Positions 51,664 to 61,023 of a stretch of DNA of 64,000 nt are shown here, piece after piece. This stretch comes from an uncultured Rhodobacter sp. (lineage in GTDB: Bacteria > Pseudomonadota > Alphaproteobacteria > Rhodobacterales > Rhodobacteraceae), in contig CAMFII010000001.1 in the NCBI GenBank assembly GCA_945952585.1, positions 434,001 through 498,000 of the forward strand, written 5' to 3'. Positions within the stretch are counted from its first letter, which is position 1; each line of letters begins with the position of its first letter. The notes under the pieces are model-generated. The model was not told where the DNA came from and ran no database searches. It saw only the letters and a list, made by a program, of their open reading frames with translations. Position numbers and translations under genes: made by a program.

Positions 51664-52875
51664 TCAGACCCTTTCGATGATGGTGGCAGCCCCCATGCCG
51701 GAGGCGATGCAGAGCGTGGCAAGGCCGGTGCCCTTGCCCGAGCGTTCCAGTTCGTCGAGCAGCGTTCCGATGATGATCGCGCCGGTCGCGCCGAGCGGGT
51801 GGCCCATGGCGATCGAGCCGCCGTTGACGTTGACCTTGGCCGCGTCGACGTCGAAGGCCTGCATGAAGCGCAGAACGACGCTGGCGAAGGCCTCGTTCAC
51901 CTCGAACAGGTCAATGTCAGAGATCGACATGCCGCTGTCCTTGAGGATCTTCTCGGTCACCGGCACCGGACCGGTCAGCATGATCGTCGGATCGGTGCCG
52001 ATCTTGGCCGTGGCCCGAATGCGGGCACGGGGTTTCAGTCCGTGCGCCTGTCCGAACTCCTTACTGCCGATCAGGATCGCCGCCGCGCCATCGACGATAC
52101 CGCTGGAGTTTCCGGCGTGATGGACATGCTCGATCTTCGCCAGGTGCGGATACTTCATCATCGCGAGCTTGTCGAAGCCGGGCATCTGCTCGCCCATGTC
52201 CTTGAAGCTGGCCTTCAGCGCCCCGAGCGACTGCATGTCGGTGCCGGGGCGCATGTATTCGTCACGGGACAGAATGGTGAGGCCGTTCTGGTCCTTGACC
52301 GGCACGATCGACCGGGCAAAGCGATTGTCCTTCCACGCCTCCGCCGCGCGGCGCTGGCTTTCCACGGCGAGGCCGTCCACGTCGTCGCGGCTGAAGCCGT
52401 ATTGCGTGGCGATGATGTCCGCCGAGATGCCCTGCGGCACGAAATAGGTCTTCATGGCCAGCGACGGATCGACGGCGATCGCCGCCCCGTCCGAGCCCAT
52501 GGCGACACGGCCCATCATCTCGACCCCGCCGGCGATATAGGCTTGCCCGGCACCGCCCCGGACCTGGTTGGCGGCAAGGTTCACCGCCTCCATCCCTGAG
52601 GCGCAGAAGCGGTTGATCGACAAACCCGGGATCGACTCGTCGAGGTCCGAGAGCAGAACAGCCGAGCGGGCGAGGCAGCCGCCCTGCTCACCCACCTGGG
52701 TCACGTTGCCCCAGATCACATCCTCGACCGCATGCCCTTCGAGGCCGTTCCGCTCCTTCACTGCGTTCAGCATCTTGGCCGAAAGCGAGACGGAGGTGAC
52801 CTCGTGCAGGCTGCCGTCCGGGCGGCCCTTGCCGCGGGGGCTGCGGACGGCGTCGTAGATATAGGCTTCGGTCAT
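51664..52875 (-). CDS. fadA: Acetyl-CoA C-acyltransferase (thiolase)
   Basis: A 403-aa thiolase. The nucleophilic Cys is in INRFCASGMEAVN (about residue 90), the catalytic His in GGSIAMGHPLGATGA and the second Cys in CIASGMGAATI. NEAFASVV is also conserved. It catalyses the final cleavage of 3-ketoacyl-CoA. It lies between the GST and cupin genes, upstream of the fused FadB/J-like gene, so the operon covers three successive beta-oxidation activities with FadE. Confidence 0.93.
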   Translation of the reverse strand: MTEAYIYDAVRSPRGKGRPDGSLHEVTSVSLSAKMLNAVKERNGLEGHAVEDVIWGNVTQVGEQGGCLARSAVLLSDLDESIPGLSINRFCASGMEAVNLAANQVRGGAGQAYIAGGVEMMGRVAMGSDGAAIAVDPSLAMKTYFVPQGISADIIATQYGFSRDDVDGLAVESQRRAAEAWKDNRFARSIVPVKDQNGLTILSRDEYMRPGTDMQSLGALKASFKDMGEQMPGFDKLAMMKYPHLAKIEHVHHAGNSSGIVDGAAAILIGSKEFGQAHGLKPRARIRATAKIGTDPTIMLTGPVPVTEKILKDSGMSISDIDLFEVNEAFASVVLRFMQAFDVDAAKVNVNGGSIAMGHPLGATGAIIIGTLLDELERSGKGTGLATLCIASGMGAATIIERV

Positions 52876-52886
52876 AACTCGTCTCC

Positions 52887-53522
52887 TCAGGCCCGGTCGG
52901 ACGGATTGCCGGGCATCATGTCGTAGGGGGGTTTCCAGCCCGGCAGCGCCGAAAGGCGGGTCAGCCAGGCGTCTATGTTCGGCCAGTCGGCGCGGGAGAA
53001 GCCGAAGGGTTCAGGATAGTAGAGATAGGAACAGCAGGAGAAGTCGGCGATCGTCGGCCCTTCCCCCACGATCCAGTTCCGCCCGGCGAGGTGGTCGTTC
53101 AGGATGGTGTAGGCCACCTTGAGCCGCCCCTGCTGAAAGGGGATCACTCCTTGCGGCCGCTTCTCTTCGGCCAGGAAATTGGCGAGGAACCGCGTGGTGC
53201 CGATCTGGCCCGAGAGCTTGTGGTTGTCCCAGAAGAGCCAGCGCAGGACTTCCATCCGCTCGGCCTCGCCCGCTCCGTAGAAACGGCCAGTCTTGCGGGC
53301 GATGTAGTCGAGGATCACGCCGGATTGGGTCAGCTTCAGGTCCCCATCGATCAGGACAGGGACCTCGCCCATCTCGTTGATGGCCTTGAAGGCCGGGCTG
53401 CGCGCCTCGCCGCGGAAGAAGTCGACGAAGACCGGCTCCCAGGGCGTGCCCGTGAAGGTCAGCGCGAGCGCCACCTTGTAGGCGTTGCCGCTTTCGCCGA
53501 AGCAGTAGAGTTTCGCGACCAT
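52887..53522 (-). CDS. Glutathione S-transferase family protein
   Basis: A 211-aa protein with the thioredoxin-like N-terminal half, including the glutathione-contact region LYCFGESGNAYKV, cis-Pro in GEVPVLIDGD and LTQSGVILDYIA. A helical C-terminal half has VGEGPTIADFSCCSYLYYPEP. It is 11 bases before the thiolase gene in the acyl-CoA operon. Substrate unknown; a role in detoxifying reactive acyl intermediates or in isomerisation is possible. Confidence 0.9.
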   Translation of the reverse strand: MVAKLYCFGESGNAYKVALALTFTGTPWEPVFVDFFRGEARSPAFKAINEMGEVPVLIDGDLKLTQSGVILDYIARKTGRFYGAGEAERMEVLRWLFWDNHKLSGQIGTTRFLANFLAEEKRPQGVIPFQQGRLKVAYTILNDHLAGRNWIVGEGPTIADFSCCSYLYYPEPFGFSRADWPNIDAWLTRLSALPGWKPPYDMMPGNPSDRA

Positions 53523-53549
53523 CCGTCCCTCCCAGTGGATGCCCAGGAA

Positions 53550-53583
53550 GCGGGGGTTTCACACCCCCGCACCCCCGTGGGGT
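53550..53583. repeat. Double GC hairpin, probable dispersed intergenic repeat
   Basis: GCGGGGGT-TTCAC-ACCCCCGC (53550-53570, perfect 8-bp stem) is followed directly by ACCCC-CGT-GGGGT (53571-53583) and then a tail ACTTTTCCCAAGAAGAATAA. From memory, very similar double-hairpin sequences with a TATTT..AAGAAGAA tail recur between genes in Rhodobacteraceae genomes. It lies in the 248-bp gap inside the acyl-CoA operon, so it may weaken read-through from fadE to the GST gene. Confidence 0.5.
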
Positions 53584-53770
53584 ACTTTTCCCAAGAAGAA
53601 TAAGGGTTTGTTAATCTTGAGCAGGTAGGACTGCCTTTGCGGTACAGGCTGGGGAGCCGATGGCCGCCCGAGGAGAAGCCGCCCCGGCCGGAGGTCGAGG
53701 GACCGGATCGGCGTCGAACGCGCCGTACGGCCGGGGCGCAGCCTTGCTGTCATCCTTCCCCTCTCCCCTG

Positions 53771-53983
53771 TCACCGTTTGCGCTCGTCGAGTTCCGAATT
53801 GAACAGCCGCAGGCGGTGGGTCAGGTTGTCCTTGTCCATAACGCTGTCGAAATGCTCGAACAGGAAGGACAGCGCCTCGCCCTCTTCCAGGCCCGCCTCG
53901 TCGGCAAAACGCTTGAGGCGGCGATAGCCGTCCTCGGTCATGGCGACGGGGAAACGGCGGGTCAGGCGAAAACGTTTCGGCAT
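53771..53983 (-). CDS. Small conserved-looking protein (70 aa) after fadE
   Basis: A 70-aa basic-then-acidic soluble protein, FRLTRRFPVAMTEDGYRRLKRFADEAG, then a helical acidic-to-polar ending NLTHRLRLFNSELDERKR. The ATG at 53983 has the strong site GGGAGGATTTC. It sits 29 bases after the acyl-CoA dehydrogenase gene and before the hairpin repeat. The R-x-R start followed by helices suggests a ribbon-helix-helix-like or small helical adaptor; I do not recognise the family. It is too short for most automated cut-offs, but the start signal and codon pattern argue that it is real. Confidence 0.72.
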   Translation of the reverse strand: MPKRFRLTRRFPVAMTEDGYRRLKRFADEAGLEEGEALSFLFEHFDSVMDKDNLTHRLRLFNSELDERKR

Positions 53984-54012
53984 GAAATCCTCCCTTGGGG
54001 CCTTGGCCGAGC

Positions 54013-55791
54013 CTAGAAGGTCTCGGCAGCCAGCGCCATGACCGGATCGGCGCCGGTCTGGATCCGGGCGAGGTGCATGGCGGTGGCGGGAAGCTGGCGC
54101 GCCATGTAGTAGCGCCCGGTGGCGATCTTGGCCTCGTAGAAGTCGCGGTCGCCCGCGCCTGCGTCGAGCGCCGCATAGGCGGCCTTCGCCATCCGCGCCC
54201 ACATCAGGCCCAGGCAGACATGACCCATCATGTGCATGAAGTCATAGGACCCGGCCAGCGCCGCATTGGGGTTCTTCATCCCTTCGGCCATGAAGAACAT
54301 TCCCGCCGCCTGTAGGTCCTTGGACGCGGCCTTGAGCGGGTCGAGGAAACCGGCCTTAAGCCGTGCATCGCCCTCGCTCTCCTTGAGGAAGGACTTTACC
54401 AGGTCGAAGAAGGCCATGACATGCTTGCCTCCGTCTGCCGCCAGCTTGCGGCCGACGAGGTCGAGCGCCTGGATGCCGTTCGCGCCTTCGTAGATCATGG
54501 CGATCCGGGCGTCGCGGGCGAACTGCGACATTCCCTGTTCCTCGATGTAGCCATGGCCGCCAAAGACCTGCTGAGCGGCCACCGCCATCTCGAAGCCCTT
54601 GTCGGTCTGGAAGCCCTTCAGGACCGGCGTCAGCAGCGAGATCAATCCATCGGCAGCGGCGTCGTCCATCCGGTGCGCCCGGTCGATCAGCGAAGCGCCC
54701 CAGAAGGTGAAGGCGCGGGCGCCTTCGACGAAGCTCTTCTGGTCCATCAGGCTGCGGCGGATGTCGGGATGGACGATCAGCGGATCGGCCGGACCCGACG
54801 GATTTTCGGCTCCGGTGATCGCCCGGCCCTGCAGGCGGTCCTTTGCATAGGCCACGGCGTTCTGGTAGGCCGCCTCCGCCACCGCATAGCCCTGCAGCGC
54901 CACGCCAAGCCGGGCCTCGTTCATCATGGTGAACATGGCCCGCATGCCCTTGTGCAGCTCGCCGAGCAGGAAGCCCGTCGCGCCGTCGTAATTCATCACG
55001 CAGGTCGAGTTGCCGTGGATGCCCATCTTCTCTTCGACCTTGCCCACGGTCACCGCGTTGCGGGCGCCGAGCGTGCCATCGGCGTTCACAAGGAGCTTCG
55101 GCACGATGAAGAGCGACACCCCCTTGGTGCCCTCACCCCCGCCCGGGGCCTTGGCGAGCACCAGGTGAATGATGTTCTCGGCCATGTCGTGATCGCCGGC
55201 CGAGATGAAGATCTTCTGGCCGGTGATGAGATAGCTGCCATCCGATTGCGGCTCGGCCCGGGTGCGCATCAGCCCAAGGTCGGTGCCGCAATGCGGTTCG
55301 GTCAGGTTCATGGTGCCCGTCCATTCGCAGGTCACCATCTTCGGCAGGTAGGTTGCCTTCTGCGCGTCGGTGCCATGCGCATGGATCGCCGTATAGGCAC
55401 CATGAGTCAGGCCCTGATACATGTTGAAGGCCATGTTGGCGCTGACGAACAACTCGTTCGCCGCGGTGTGCATCAGGTAGGGCAGGCCCTGCCCGCCATA
55501 GGCTGGATCGCAGTCGAGCGCGGTCCAGCCGCCGTCGCGAAGGGTGCGGAACGCCTCGGCAAAACCGGTCGGGGTCCGGACGATCCCGTTTTCAAGCCGG
55601 CAACCCTCGCGGTCGCCGACCGCATTCAGCGGCTCCAGAAGGTCGCGCGCCAGTTTTCCCGCCTCGTCCAGAACGGCCGAGGTAAAGCCGTCATCAAGAT
55701 CGCCATAGCCCGGGATGCCGGACTCGGAAACCTTGAGCACCTCGTGCAGCAGAAACTGCATGTCGGCGACGGGCGGGTTATAACTGGTCAT
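54013..55791 (-). CDS. Acyl-CoA dehydrogenase with C-terminal extension (FadE/DmdC-like)
   Basis: A 592-aa flavoprotein. The acyl-CoA dehydrogenase core has [18 protein letters not shown] and [15 protein letters not shown], then [22 protein letters not shown] and the catalytic glutamate in [19 protein letters not shown]. About 130 further C-terminal residues are present. This long form includes 3-methylmercaptopropionyl-CoA dehydrogenase (DmdC) and medium/long-chain enzymes, so DMSP-related function is possible but not shown. ATG 55791 follows AAGGAGGTAAGC. It is directly behind a MerR gene. Confidence 0.91.
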   Translation of the reverse strand: MTSYNPPVADMQFLLHEVLKVSESGIPGYGDLDDGFTSAVLDEAGKLARDLLEPLNAVGDREGCRLENGIVRTPTGFAEAFRTLRDGGWTALDCDPAYGGQGLPYLMHTAANELFVSANMAFNMYQGLTHGAYTAIHAHGTDAQKATYLPKMVTCEWTGTMNLTEPHCGTDLGLMRTRAEPQSDGSYLITGQKIFISAGDHDMAENIIHLVLAKAPGGGEGTKGVSLFIVPKLLVNADGTLGARNAVTVGKVEEKMGIHGNSTCVMNYDGATGFLLGELHKGMRAMFTMMNEARLGVALQGYAVAEAAYQNAVAYAKDRLQGRAITGAENPSGPADPLIVHPDIRRSLMDQKSFVEGARAFTFWGASLIDRAHRMDDAAADGLISLLTPVLKGFQTDKGFEMAVAAQQVFGGHGYIEEQGMSQFARDARIAMIYEGANGIQALDLVGRKLAADGGKHVMAFFDLVKSFLKESEGDARLKAGFLDPLKAASKDLQAAGMFFMAEGMKNPNAALAGSYDFMHMMGHVCLGLMWARMAKAAYAALDAGAGDRDFYEAKIATGRYYMARQLPATAMHLARIQTGADPVMALAAETF

Positions 55792-55816
55792 GCTTACCTC
55801 CTTGGCATGGTCAGGC

Positions 55817-56209
55817 TCAGGCTGCGTCGCGGGACAGGGCGGCAAGCGCCTCTTCGCCCCAGGCCAGCTGGCCCTTGAGTTCGGCGATGGACTGGTCGAG
55901 TTCGGCCCTTTGCGCTTCCATCTCGGACAGGCGCGCGGTGGCGATCTCGTAGGTCCGCGCCAGTTGCAGCGCCCCGCCGCCGTCGCGGTCATAGAGGTCG
56001 AGCAGCTGGCGAATGTCTTCCAGGCTGAAGCCAAAGCGCTTGCCGCGCAGGATCAGCTTCAGACGGGCGCGATCGCGCTTCGTGAACAGGCGCTTCGTCC
56101 CCTTGCGGATCGGAAAGAGCAGCTCCTTCTGTTCGTAGAAACGCAGGGTGCGCGGCGTCACGTCGAACGCATCGCACATCTCGCGGATGGTCATCGTCTC
56201 TGTCGTCAT
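55817..56209 (-). CDS. MerR-family regulator of the acyl-CoA operon
   Basis: A 130-aa MerR protein with the winged helix [36 protein letters not shown]-type start (key parts [10 protein letters not shown] and KGTKRLF), [16 protein letters not shown] and a long C-terminal coiled coil for dimerisation. No cysteine metal site is present, so it belongs to the effector-binding-free small MerR/LiuR-like group. It is the first gene of the operon with fadE 25 bases behind. The upstream gap contains three evenly spaced dyads that look like its operators. Confidence 0.88.
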   Translation of the reverse strand: MTTETMTIREMCDAFDVTPRTLRFYEQKELLFPIRKGTKRLFTKRDRARLKLILRGKRFGFSLEDIRQLLDLYDRDGGGALQLARTYEIATARLSEMEAQRAELDQSIAELKGQLAWGEEALAALSRDAA

Positions 56210-56290
56210 TCCTTCACTCCACGTTCATGTTTCCTTCAGAACGCGGCTCAGATGGGTGTTTGGCCGGACCTTACCAGCCCGTTTGCGGTT

Positions 56291-56356
56291 GACGTAAATG
56301 GAACGTCGCGTCACTTCGCAATTGACGTAATGTCAGCGATGCTGACGTAGGGTCAG
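56291..56356. promoter_or_regulatory. Array of three TGAC-type dyads upstream of the MerR-fadE operon
   Basis: Three inverted repeats occur in one gap: GACGT-N7-ACGTC (56291-56307), TGAC-N5-GTCA (56323-56335) and CTGAC-N5-GTCAG (56342-56356). Their centres are about 30 and 20 bp apart, close to whole helical turns. They lie 80-150 bases upstream of the MerR start. The consensus TGACGTA resembles known LiuR-type ACGT-containing sites. Confidence 0.6.
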
Positions 56357-56411
56357 GCGCAATAATCTGACTTGGCGGAACCCAGCGAACCGGCCCACTG
56401 ACGCGGGGATT

Positions 56412-56786
56412 TCAGGCCTGCGACGCCTTCTGCGCGGTCTCGCGCAGGGTCTCCAGGTCGGCGATGGCAGAATCGAGCTCGCTCCGCTGGCGGCGCAATT
56501 CGACAAGCTGACGGTCGGCAAGGTCCACGAGCGCCTGCATCTGCGGACGGGTCCCTTCGGTCTCGTAGATGAGAAGCCATTGCCGGATTTCCTCGAGCGA
56601 GAAGCCAAATCGGCGGCCTCGCAGGATCAGCGTCATCCGGGCAATCTCGCGCGGGCCGTACCAGCGGGCGCGGCCATCCTTCTCGGGCTGCAGGAGTTCG
56701 ATGTACTCGTAATAGCGAAGGGTGCGCGGCGTGACATCGAAGCGCGCGCACATCTCCTTGAAGCTGAGCAGTCCCTGATTGGCCAT
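56412..56786 (-). CDS. Second MerR-family regulator
   Basis: A 124-aa MerR protein, clearly paralogous to the one at 55817-56209: [40 protein letters not shown] and a C-terminal coiled coil. The ATG at 56786 is chosen for the GGAGG six bases upstream; a GTG two codons earlier lies inside that site. It diverges from the two thioesterase genes, with a CGCAA-N11-TTGCG dyad at 56829-56849 in the gap that may be its operator. Having two tandem paralogues suggests separate inducers for two acyl-CoA regulons. Confidence 0.86.
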   Translation of the reverse strand: MANQGLLSFKEMCARFDVTPRTLRYYEYIELLQPEKDGRARWYGPREIARMTLILRGRRFGFSLEEIRQWLLIYETEGTRPQMQALVDLADRQLVELRRQRSELDSAIADLETLRETAQKASQA

Positions 56787-56918
56787 CGGCACCCTCCAGA
56801 TCGCAGATTAGGCCGGGCATGGCCCTCGCGCAATCGTTTCGCGGTTGCGGCAAATGCGCAGATGCGCCCTTGCGAAGGGACATCCTCCGGGCGAAGGTCG
56901 CGCCCAAGGAGCACTGCC

Positions 56919-57350
56919 ATGACCGACCGCGACAGCATCGCCCGCCAGTTCATCCAGGCGATCCCGCATTCCCGCGCACTCGGGATGACGCTTGAGTCGA
57001 TCGGCGAGGGGCGGGCGACGATCTCGATGCCTTATGACACAAGGTTCATCGGCGATCCGGCGACCGGCGTTATCCATGGCGGGGCGGTTTCGGCCCTGAT
57101 GGATACGGCTTCGGGCGCGGCCGCGATGAGCCATCCGAGCGCGCCGGTCAGCACTGCCACCATCGATCTGCGCATAGATTACATGCGTGCGGCGACACCC
57201 GGCCAGCGGATCACGGCCGAAGCCGAGTGCTATCATCTGACCCGAACAGTCGCCTTCATCCGGGCCATTGCCCGTGACGAGGAAGAGGGCACACCGGTTG
57301 CAACGGCAACGGGCGCCTTCACCGTCGCCTATGCGGAGGGATCGCGATGA
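56919..57350 (+). CDS. PaaI-family acyl-CoA thioesterase (hotdog fold)
   Basis: A 143-aa hotdog-fold protein with the PaaI signature [19 protein letters not shown] (about residues 50-68) followed by [23 protein letters not shown] precedes the ATG. It ends overlapping the next thioesterase gene by four bases. It probably hydrolyses aryl- or acyl-CoA intermediates and is divergent from the second MerR gene, its likely regulator. Confidence 0.88.
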   Translation: MTDRDSIARQFIQAIPHSRALGMTLESIGEGRATISMPYDTRFIGDPATGVIHGGAVSALMDTASGAAAMSHPSAPVSTATIDLRIDYMRAATPGQRITAEAECYHLTRTVAFIRAIARDEEEGTPVATATGAFTVAYAEGSR

Positions 57351-57838
57351 GCGCGCGCCGCAAGGAAGAAGGTGGGCGGCCCGGGCGGGATGCCGCGCTG
57401 GCCGCGCTGGTCGAGGGCGTGCCGTATCTGCGTTTCCTTGGCGTCAGGTTCGACCGCCGGGGCGACGAGTTGACGGCGATCCTGCCCTATGCCGATAGCC
57501 TGATTGGCAATCCGTCCCTGCCCGCGCTGCATGGCGGCGTAATCGCGGCCTTTCTCGAGACCGCGGCGATCATAGAACTGTCGTGGTCGACGATGTGGGA
57601 GGCGTTCGAAAGCGGTACGCTCGACCCGGCATCAATGACGCCGGCAACCTTGCCGCCCCTGCCGAAGACGATCGACTTCACCGTCGATTACCTGCGGTCC
57701 GGCCTGCCGCGCGACGCCTATGCTCGGGCGCGGGTCAACCGGTCGGGCCGGCGGTATGCCAGCGTCCATGTCGAGGCCTGGCAGGAAAACCGCTCGCGCC
57801 TGTTCGCGCAGGCGACCGCGCATTTCCTGATGCCATAG
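57347..57838 (+). CDS. Second PaaI-family thioesterase
   Basis: A 163-aa hotdog-fold protein with [21 protein letters not shown], the signature [19 protein letters not shown] and [20 protein letters not shown]. It overlaps the first thioesterase (ATGA) and is followed three bases later by the MATE gene. The pair resembles the tandem PaaI-type genes of many alphaproteobacteria and may form a heteromer. Substrate unknown. Confidence 0.87.
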   Translation: MSARRKEEGGRPGRDAALAALVEGVPYLRFLGVRFDRRGDELTAILPYADSLIGNPSLPALHGGVIAAFLETAAIIELSWSTMWEAFESGTLDPASMTPATLPPLPKTIDFTVDYLRSGLPRDAYARARVNRSGRRYASVHVEAWQENRSRLFAQATAHFLMP

Positions 57839-57841
57839 CCC

Positions 57842-59179
57842 ATGCAAGCTGCCGAAAGCGTTTCCGCGCCGAGGATCGGGCCGATCACAAACGGCCGGGT
57901 CCTGAAGATCGCCCTGCCGATCGTGCTGTCGAATGCGACGATCCCGATCCTTGGCGCCGTCGATACCGGAGTGGTTGGCCAGATGGGTCAGGCCGCCCCG
58001 ATCGGCGCGGTCGGCATGGGTGCGGTTGTCCTTGCCTCGGTCTACTGGATCTTCGGTTTCCTGCGGATGGGAACCTCTGGCCTTGTAGCCCAGGCAAGGG
58101 GCGCGGGGGACGAGGCCGAAAGCGCCGCCGTGCTGCTGCGGGCGCTGGTGATCGCGGCGGCGGCTGGACTGGTCTTCATCCTGTTGCAGGCCCTGCTGTT
58201 CCGGGCCGCATTCCACATCGCCCCGGCCAGCCCCGAGGTCGAAGCCCTGGCCCGGCAGTATCTTGCAATCCGCATCTGGGGAGCGCCGGCCACGATCGGC
58301 ATTTATGCGGTCACCGGCTGGCTGATCGCGGTCGAGCGCACGAGGTCCGTCTTCCTCCAGCAGGTGGCGATCAACGGGCTGAACGTGGTTCTCAACCTTT
58401 GGTTCGTGCTGGGGCTGGGCTGGGGCGTCCCGGGCGTAGCCCTTGCGACGCTGATCGCGGAATGGACCGGGCTGGCGCTTGGTCTCTGGCTTTGCCGTCC
58501 GGCGCTGGCGCGACGCTACCTTGCCGACCTGGCCCGCCTGTTCAACATGGGCCGGCTGAAGGAAATGGCGCGGGTCAATACCGACATCATGATCCGCTCA
58601 GTTGCCTTGCAGGCCAGCTTCACGACCTTCGTGTTTCTTGGCGCTGGCGAAGGCGACGTGACGCTGGCAGCGAACCAGGTGCTGCTCCAGTTCCTCGAGA
58701 TCACCGCCTATGCGCTGGACGGCTTTGCCTTCGCGGCAGAAACGCTGGTGGGTCAGGCGGTGGGGGCGCGATCGCTGGCCGACTTGCGCCGCGCCGCGAT
58801 CCTGACCGGCGGCTGGGGAGTGGCGGGAAGCGTGGTCCTTGCGACCGCCTTCTGGCTTGGCGGACCGGCGATCATCGACCTGATGGCGACCGATCCGGCA
58901 GTGCAGGCCGAGGCGCGTGTCTACCTGCCCTGGGTGGCCTTGGGCCCAATGATCGGAATCGCCAGTTGGATGTTCGACGGCATCTTTATCGGCGCCACGC
59001 TGACGAGAGAGATGCGAAACACGATGCTGGCCTCTGCCGCACTCTACGCGGTGGCGCTGGTGATCCTGCTGCCTTGGCTTGGCAATCAGGGCCTTTGGGC
59101 TGCGCTGATGGTGCTTAACACCGCGCGCGGCGTGACGATGGCCTGGCTTTATCCCCGGGCCGAGGCCAAGGCTGCCTGA
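57842..59179 (+). CDS. MATE-family efflux transporter
   Basis: A 445-aa inner-membrane exporter with about 12 helices in two related halves. The first half opens with ITNGRVLKIALPIVLSNATIPILGAVDTGVVGQMG, here typical of the DinF branch (key part LGAVDTGVVGQ), and the second begins near ARVNTDIMIRSVALQASF. It follows the thioesterase by three bases. Likely a cation-coupled drug or metabolite exporter; the substrate is unknown. It ends one base before the convergent pyrD gene. Confidence 0.9.
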   Translation: MQAAESVSAPRIGPITNGRVLKIALPIVLSNATIPILGAVDTGVVGQMGQAAPIGAVGMGAVVLASVYWIFGFLRMGTSGLVAQARGAGDEAESAAVLLRALVIAAAAGLVFILLQALLFRAAFHIAPASPEVEALARQYLAIRIWGAPATIGIYAVTGWLIAVERTRSVFLQQVAINGLNVVLNLWFVLGLGWGVPGVALATLIAEWTGLALGLWLCRPALARRYLADLARLFNMGRLKEMARVNTDIMIRSVALQASFTTFVFLGAGEGDVTLAANQVLLQFLEITAYALDGFAFAAETLVGQAVGARSLADLRRAAILTGGWGVAGSVVLATAFWLGGPAIIDLMATDPAVQAEARVYLPWVALGPMIGIASWMFDGIFIGATLTREMRNTMLASAALYAVALVILLPWLGNQGLWAALMVLNTARGVTMAWLYPRAEAKAA

Positions 59180-60238
59180 TCAGAGCCAGTCCGAGCGCCC
59201 GGTGCCGACGGCCTCGGCCACCGAGGCGAACCCGTCGCGGGAAAGAAGCGCATCCAGACCGCGGGCGATCCGGCCGGGCAGCGAGATGCCTTCATAGACA
59301 AGCGCGGTGTAAAGCTGGACCGCCGAGGCACCTGCGCGGATCTTCTGATAGGCCTGCTCCGCGGAGCCAATCCCGCCCACTCCGATCAGCGGCAGACGCC
59401 CCGCTGTCAGTTCGGAGAGCAGCGCCAGCACACGGGTCGACTTCTCGAACAGCGGCGCCCCCGAAAGGCCTCCGGCCTCGCCCTTGTGCCCGCTCCGCAG
59501 CCCATCGCGCGACAGGGTGGTGTTGGTCGCGATGATGCCCGACAGGCCGCTTGCCAGCGCAACCTCGGCAATGCCGGCCAATTCGTCCGGCGGCAGGTCC
59601 GGCGCGATCTTGAGGAAGACCGGAATCTGGCGCGCCAGACCGGCCCGCGCCTCCATCACCCCGGCCAGCAGGGCCGAAAGGGCCGCCGGCCCCTGAAGGT
59701 CGCGCAGCTTTTCGGTGTTGGGGGAAGAGACATTTACGGTGACGAAGTCTGCGACCGGGCCACAGACCGTCAAGACCCGGGCGAAGTCGGCCGCGCGGTC
59801 GGCGCTGTCCTTGTTCGCACCTAGGTTCAGCCCGATCGGCAGGGTCCGCGGCCGATGAGCCAGCCGGGCAGCAATTGCCTCCATCCCCTCGTTGTTGAAG
59901 CCGAAGCGGTTGATCGCCGCGCGATCCTCGCTCAGCCGGAACAGCCGAGGCCGAGGATTGCCCGGCTGCGGGCGCGGCGTCGCCGCGCCGACCTCGAGAA
60001 AGCCGAAGCCCGCGCGCGCCAGCGCCGCAAGCGCCACGGCATTCTTGTCAAAGCCCGCGGCAAGGCCGACCGGGTTCGCAAGGTCCAGCCCCGCAACCGT
60101 CGTCTTCAGCCGGGGCGAGGTTACGACGCCCGGCAGCGGCACCAGACCGCAGCGCAGCGCAGAGAGCGACAAGCCATGCGCCGTCTCCGGATCCAGCCGG
60201 TGCAGGGCCGCGAGGCCGACAGTCTCGATCAGCGTCAC
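59180..60238 (-). CDS. pyrD: Quinone-dependent dihydroorotate dehydrogenase
   Basis: A 352-aa class 2 enzyme of pyrimidine synthesis. The N-terminal amphipathic extension, [36 protein letters not shown] and the catalytic serine in [14 protein letters not shown] are typical, with LIGVGGI and [12 protein letters not shown] in the FMN-phosphate region. Start GTG 60238 overlaps the upstream stop (GTGA) and gives the normal family length; longer in-frame starts do not. Membrane-associated and linked to the quinone pool. Confidence 0.93.
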   Translation of the reverse strand: MTLIETVGLAALHRLDPETAHGLSLSALRCGLVPLPGVVTSPRLKTTVAGLDLANPVGLAAGFDKNAVALAALARAGFGFLEVGAATPRPQPGNPRPRLFRLSEDRAAINRFGFNNEGMEAIAARLAHRPRTLPIGLNLGANKDSADRAADFARVLTVCGPVADFVTVNVSSPNTEKLRDLQGPAALSALLAGVMEARAGLARQIPVFLKIAPDLPPDELAGIAEVALASGLSGIIATNTTLSRDGLRSGHKGEAGGLSGAPLFEKSTRVLALLSELTAGRLPLIGVGGIGSAEQAYQKIRAGASAVQLYTALVYEGISLPGRIARGLDALLSRDGFASVAEAVGTGRSDWL

Positions 60239-60573
60239 AGCAGCCCCTCGGGGAAGATATGTCCAGTCGCGCCGAGCGGCAGCGACTTGTCCCAGACCAC
60301 ATCGGACAGGCGAAGGGCGCGGTAGAGATGCGGGAAAAGCTGCCCGCCCCGCGACGGTTCCCATTTCAAGGCATCGCCCAGTCGGTCGACATCAACGGCG
60401 ACCAGCACCAGATTGCTTTCCGTCGCAAAATGCCGCGCCGCCGTTTCGGCCACCTGCGACGGGGTCGAGAAATGGATGAACCCATCCTCCAGATCAATCG
60501 GCGCGCCCGCCGTCACGCCTTCAGCACGGAAGGCGTCCCATTCGGCACGGCGAAAGATCTTCAGGATCAGCAT
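60235..60573 (-). CDS. DUF952-family protein
   Basis: A 112-aa protein with the DUF952 pattern: [11 protein letters not shown] near the start, [50 protein letters not shown] and the ending GHIFPEGLL. It is co-translated with pyrD through a four-base overlap. Function is unknown; relatives are small glutathione-S-transferase-associated or toxin-like ADP-ribosyl folds. Family assignment is from memory of the motifs. Confidence 0.85.
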   Translation of the reverse strand: MLILKIFRRAEWDAFRAEGVTAGAPIDLEDGFIHFSTPSQVAETAARHFATESNLVLVAVDVDRLGDALKWEPSRGGQLFPHLYRALRLSDVVWDKSLPLGATGHIFPEGLL

Positions 60574-60693
60574 GGCGTCTCAATGCCCCTTCGGCGGGAA
60601 ACGGTCAATGCCCCGCCGGACGCGGTGCCCGATGCTTTGACACTGTTAGAGACAGCCTGCAGCCCTATCCCGTCATGCAACGGAGGTGTTTCC

Positions 60694-60810
60694 ATGAGAC
60701 TGGTGACTGCCGTACCCGTCGCCATCCTCCCCCTGTCCGCCGGATCGCGCGGGTCGCATCACCCGCAAATGACGCATGCCGAACGGGCCCGGGCCAGCCT
60801 TTCCGGTTGA
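60694..60810 (+). CDS. Possible 38-aa small protein
   Basis: ATG at 60694 follows GGAGGT at ideal spacing. The 38-residue product has a short hydrophobic start (RLVTAVPVAILPLSAG) and a polar end with HAERARASLSG. It could be a small exported or regulatory peptide just upstream of tRNA-Gly. Codon evidence is too short to judge and there is no recognisable family, so it may be a chance frame. Confidence 0.3.
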   Translation: MRLVTAVPVAILPLSAGSRGSHHPQMTHAERARASLSG

Positions 60811-60846
60811 GCCCGGCCCAACCCGATGCTAAGAGCCGCTTCGAGC

Positions 60847-60920
60847 GCGGGTATGGTGTAGTGGTAGCGCCTCAGCCTTCCAAGCTGATGGGGCGGGTTC
60901 GATTCCCGCTACCCGCTCCA
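60847..60920 (+). tRNA. tRNA-Gly, anticodon UCC
   Basis: A standard 74-nt tRNA including CCA: acceptor GCGGGTA/TACCCGC, D-loop GTGTAGTGGTAGC, anticodon stem CAGC/GCTG with loop CTTCCAA (anticodon TCC), and T-arm GCGGGTTCGATTCCCGC. The CCA end is encoded. Confidence 0.97.
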
Positions 60921-61023
60921 GATTATCTGAAAATTCGACGATGTTGCGCGCAGGCGCTTGATTGCGGCTGCCCGTCGCGTCGATAACGGGCCTGTGAAGT
61001 CAGGGCTGGAGCGCGTCCGGATC

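Noticed and set aside
57583-59118. A 511-codon plus-strand frame overlapping the MATE gene
   Set aside because: Shadow of the MATE coding sequence in another frame; composition is Arg/Gly/Pro-rich with no domains.
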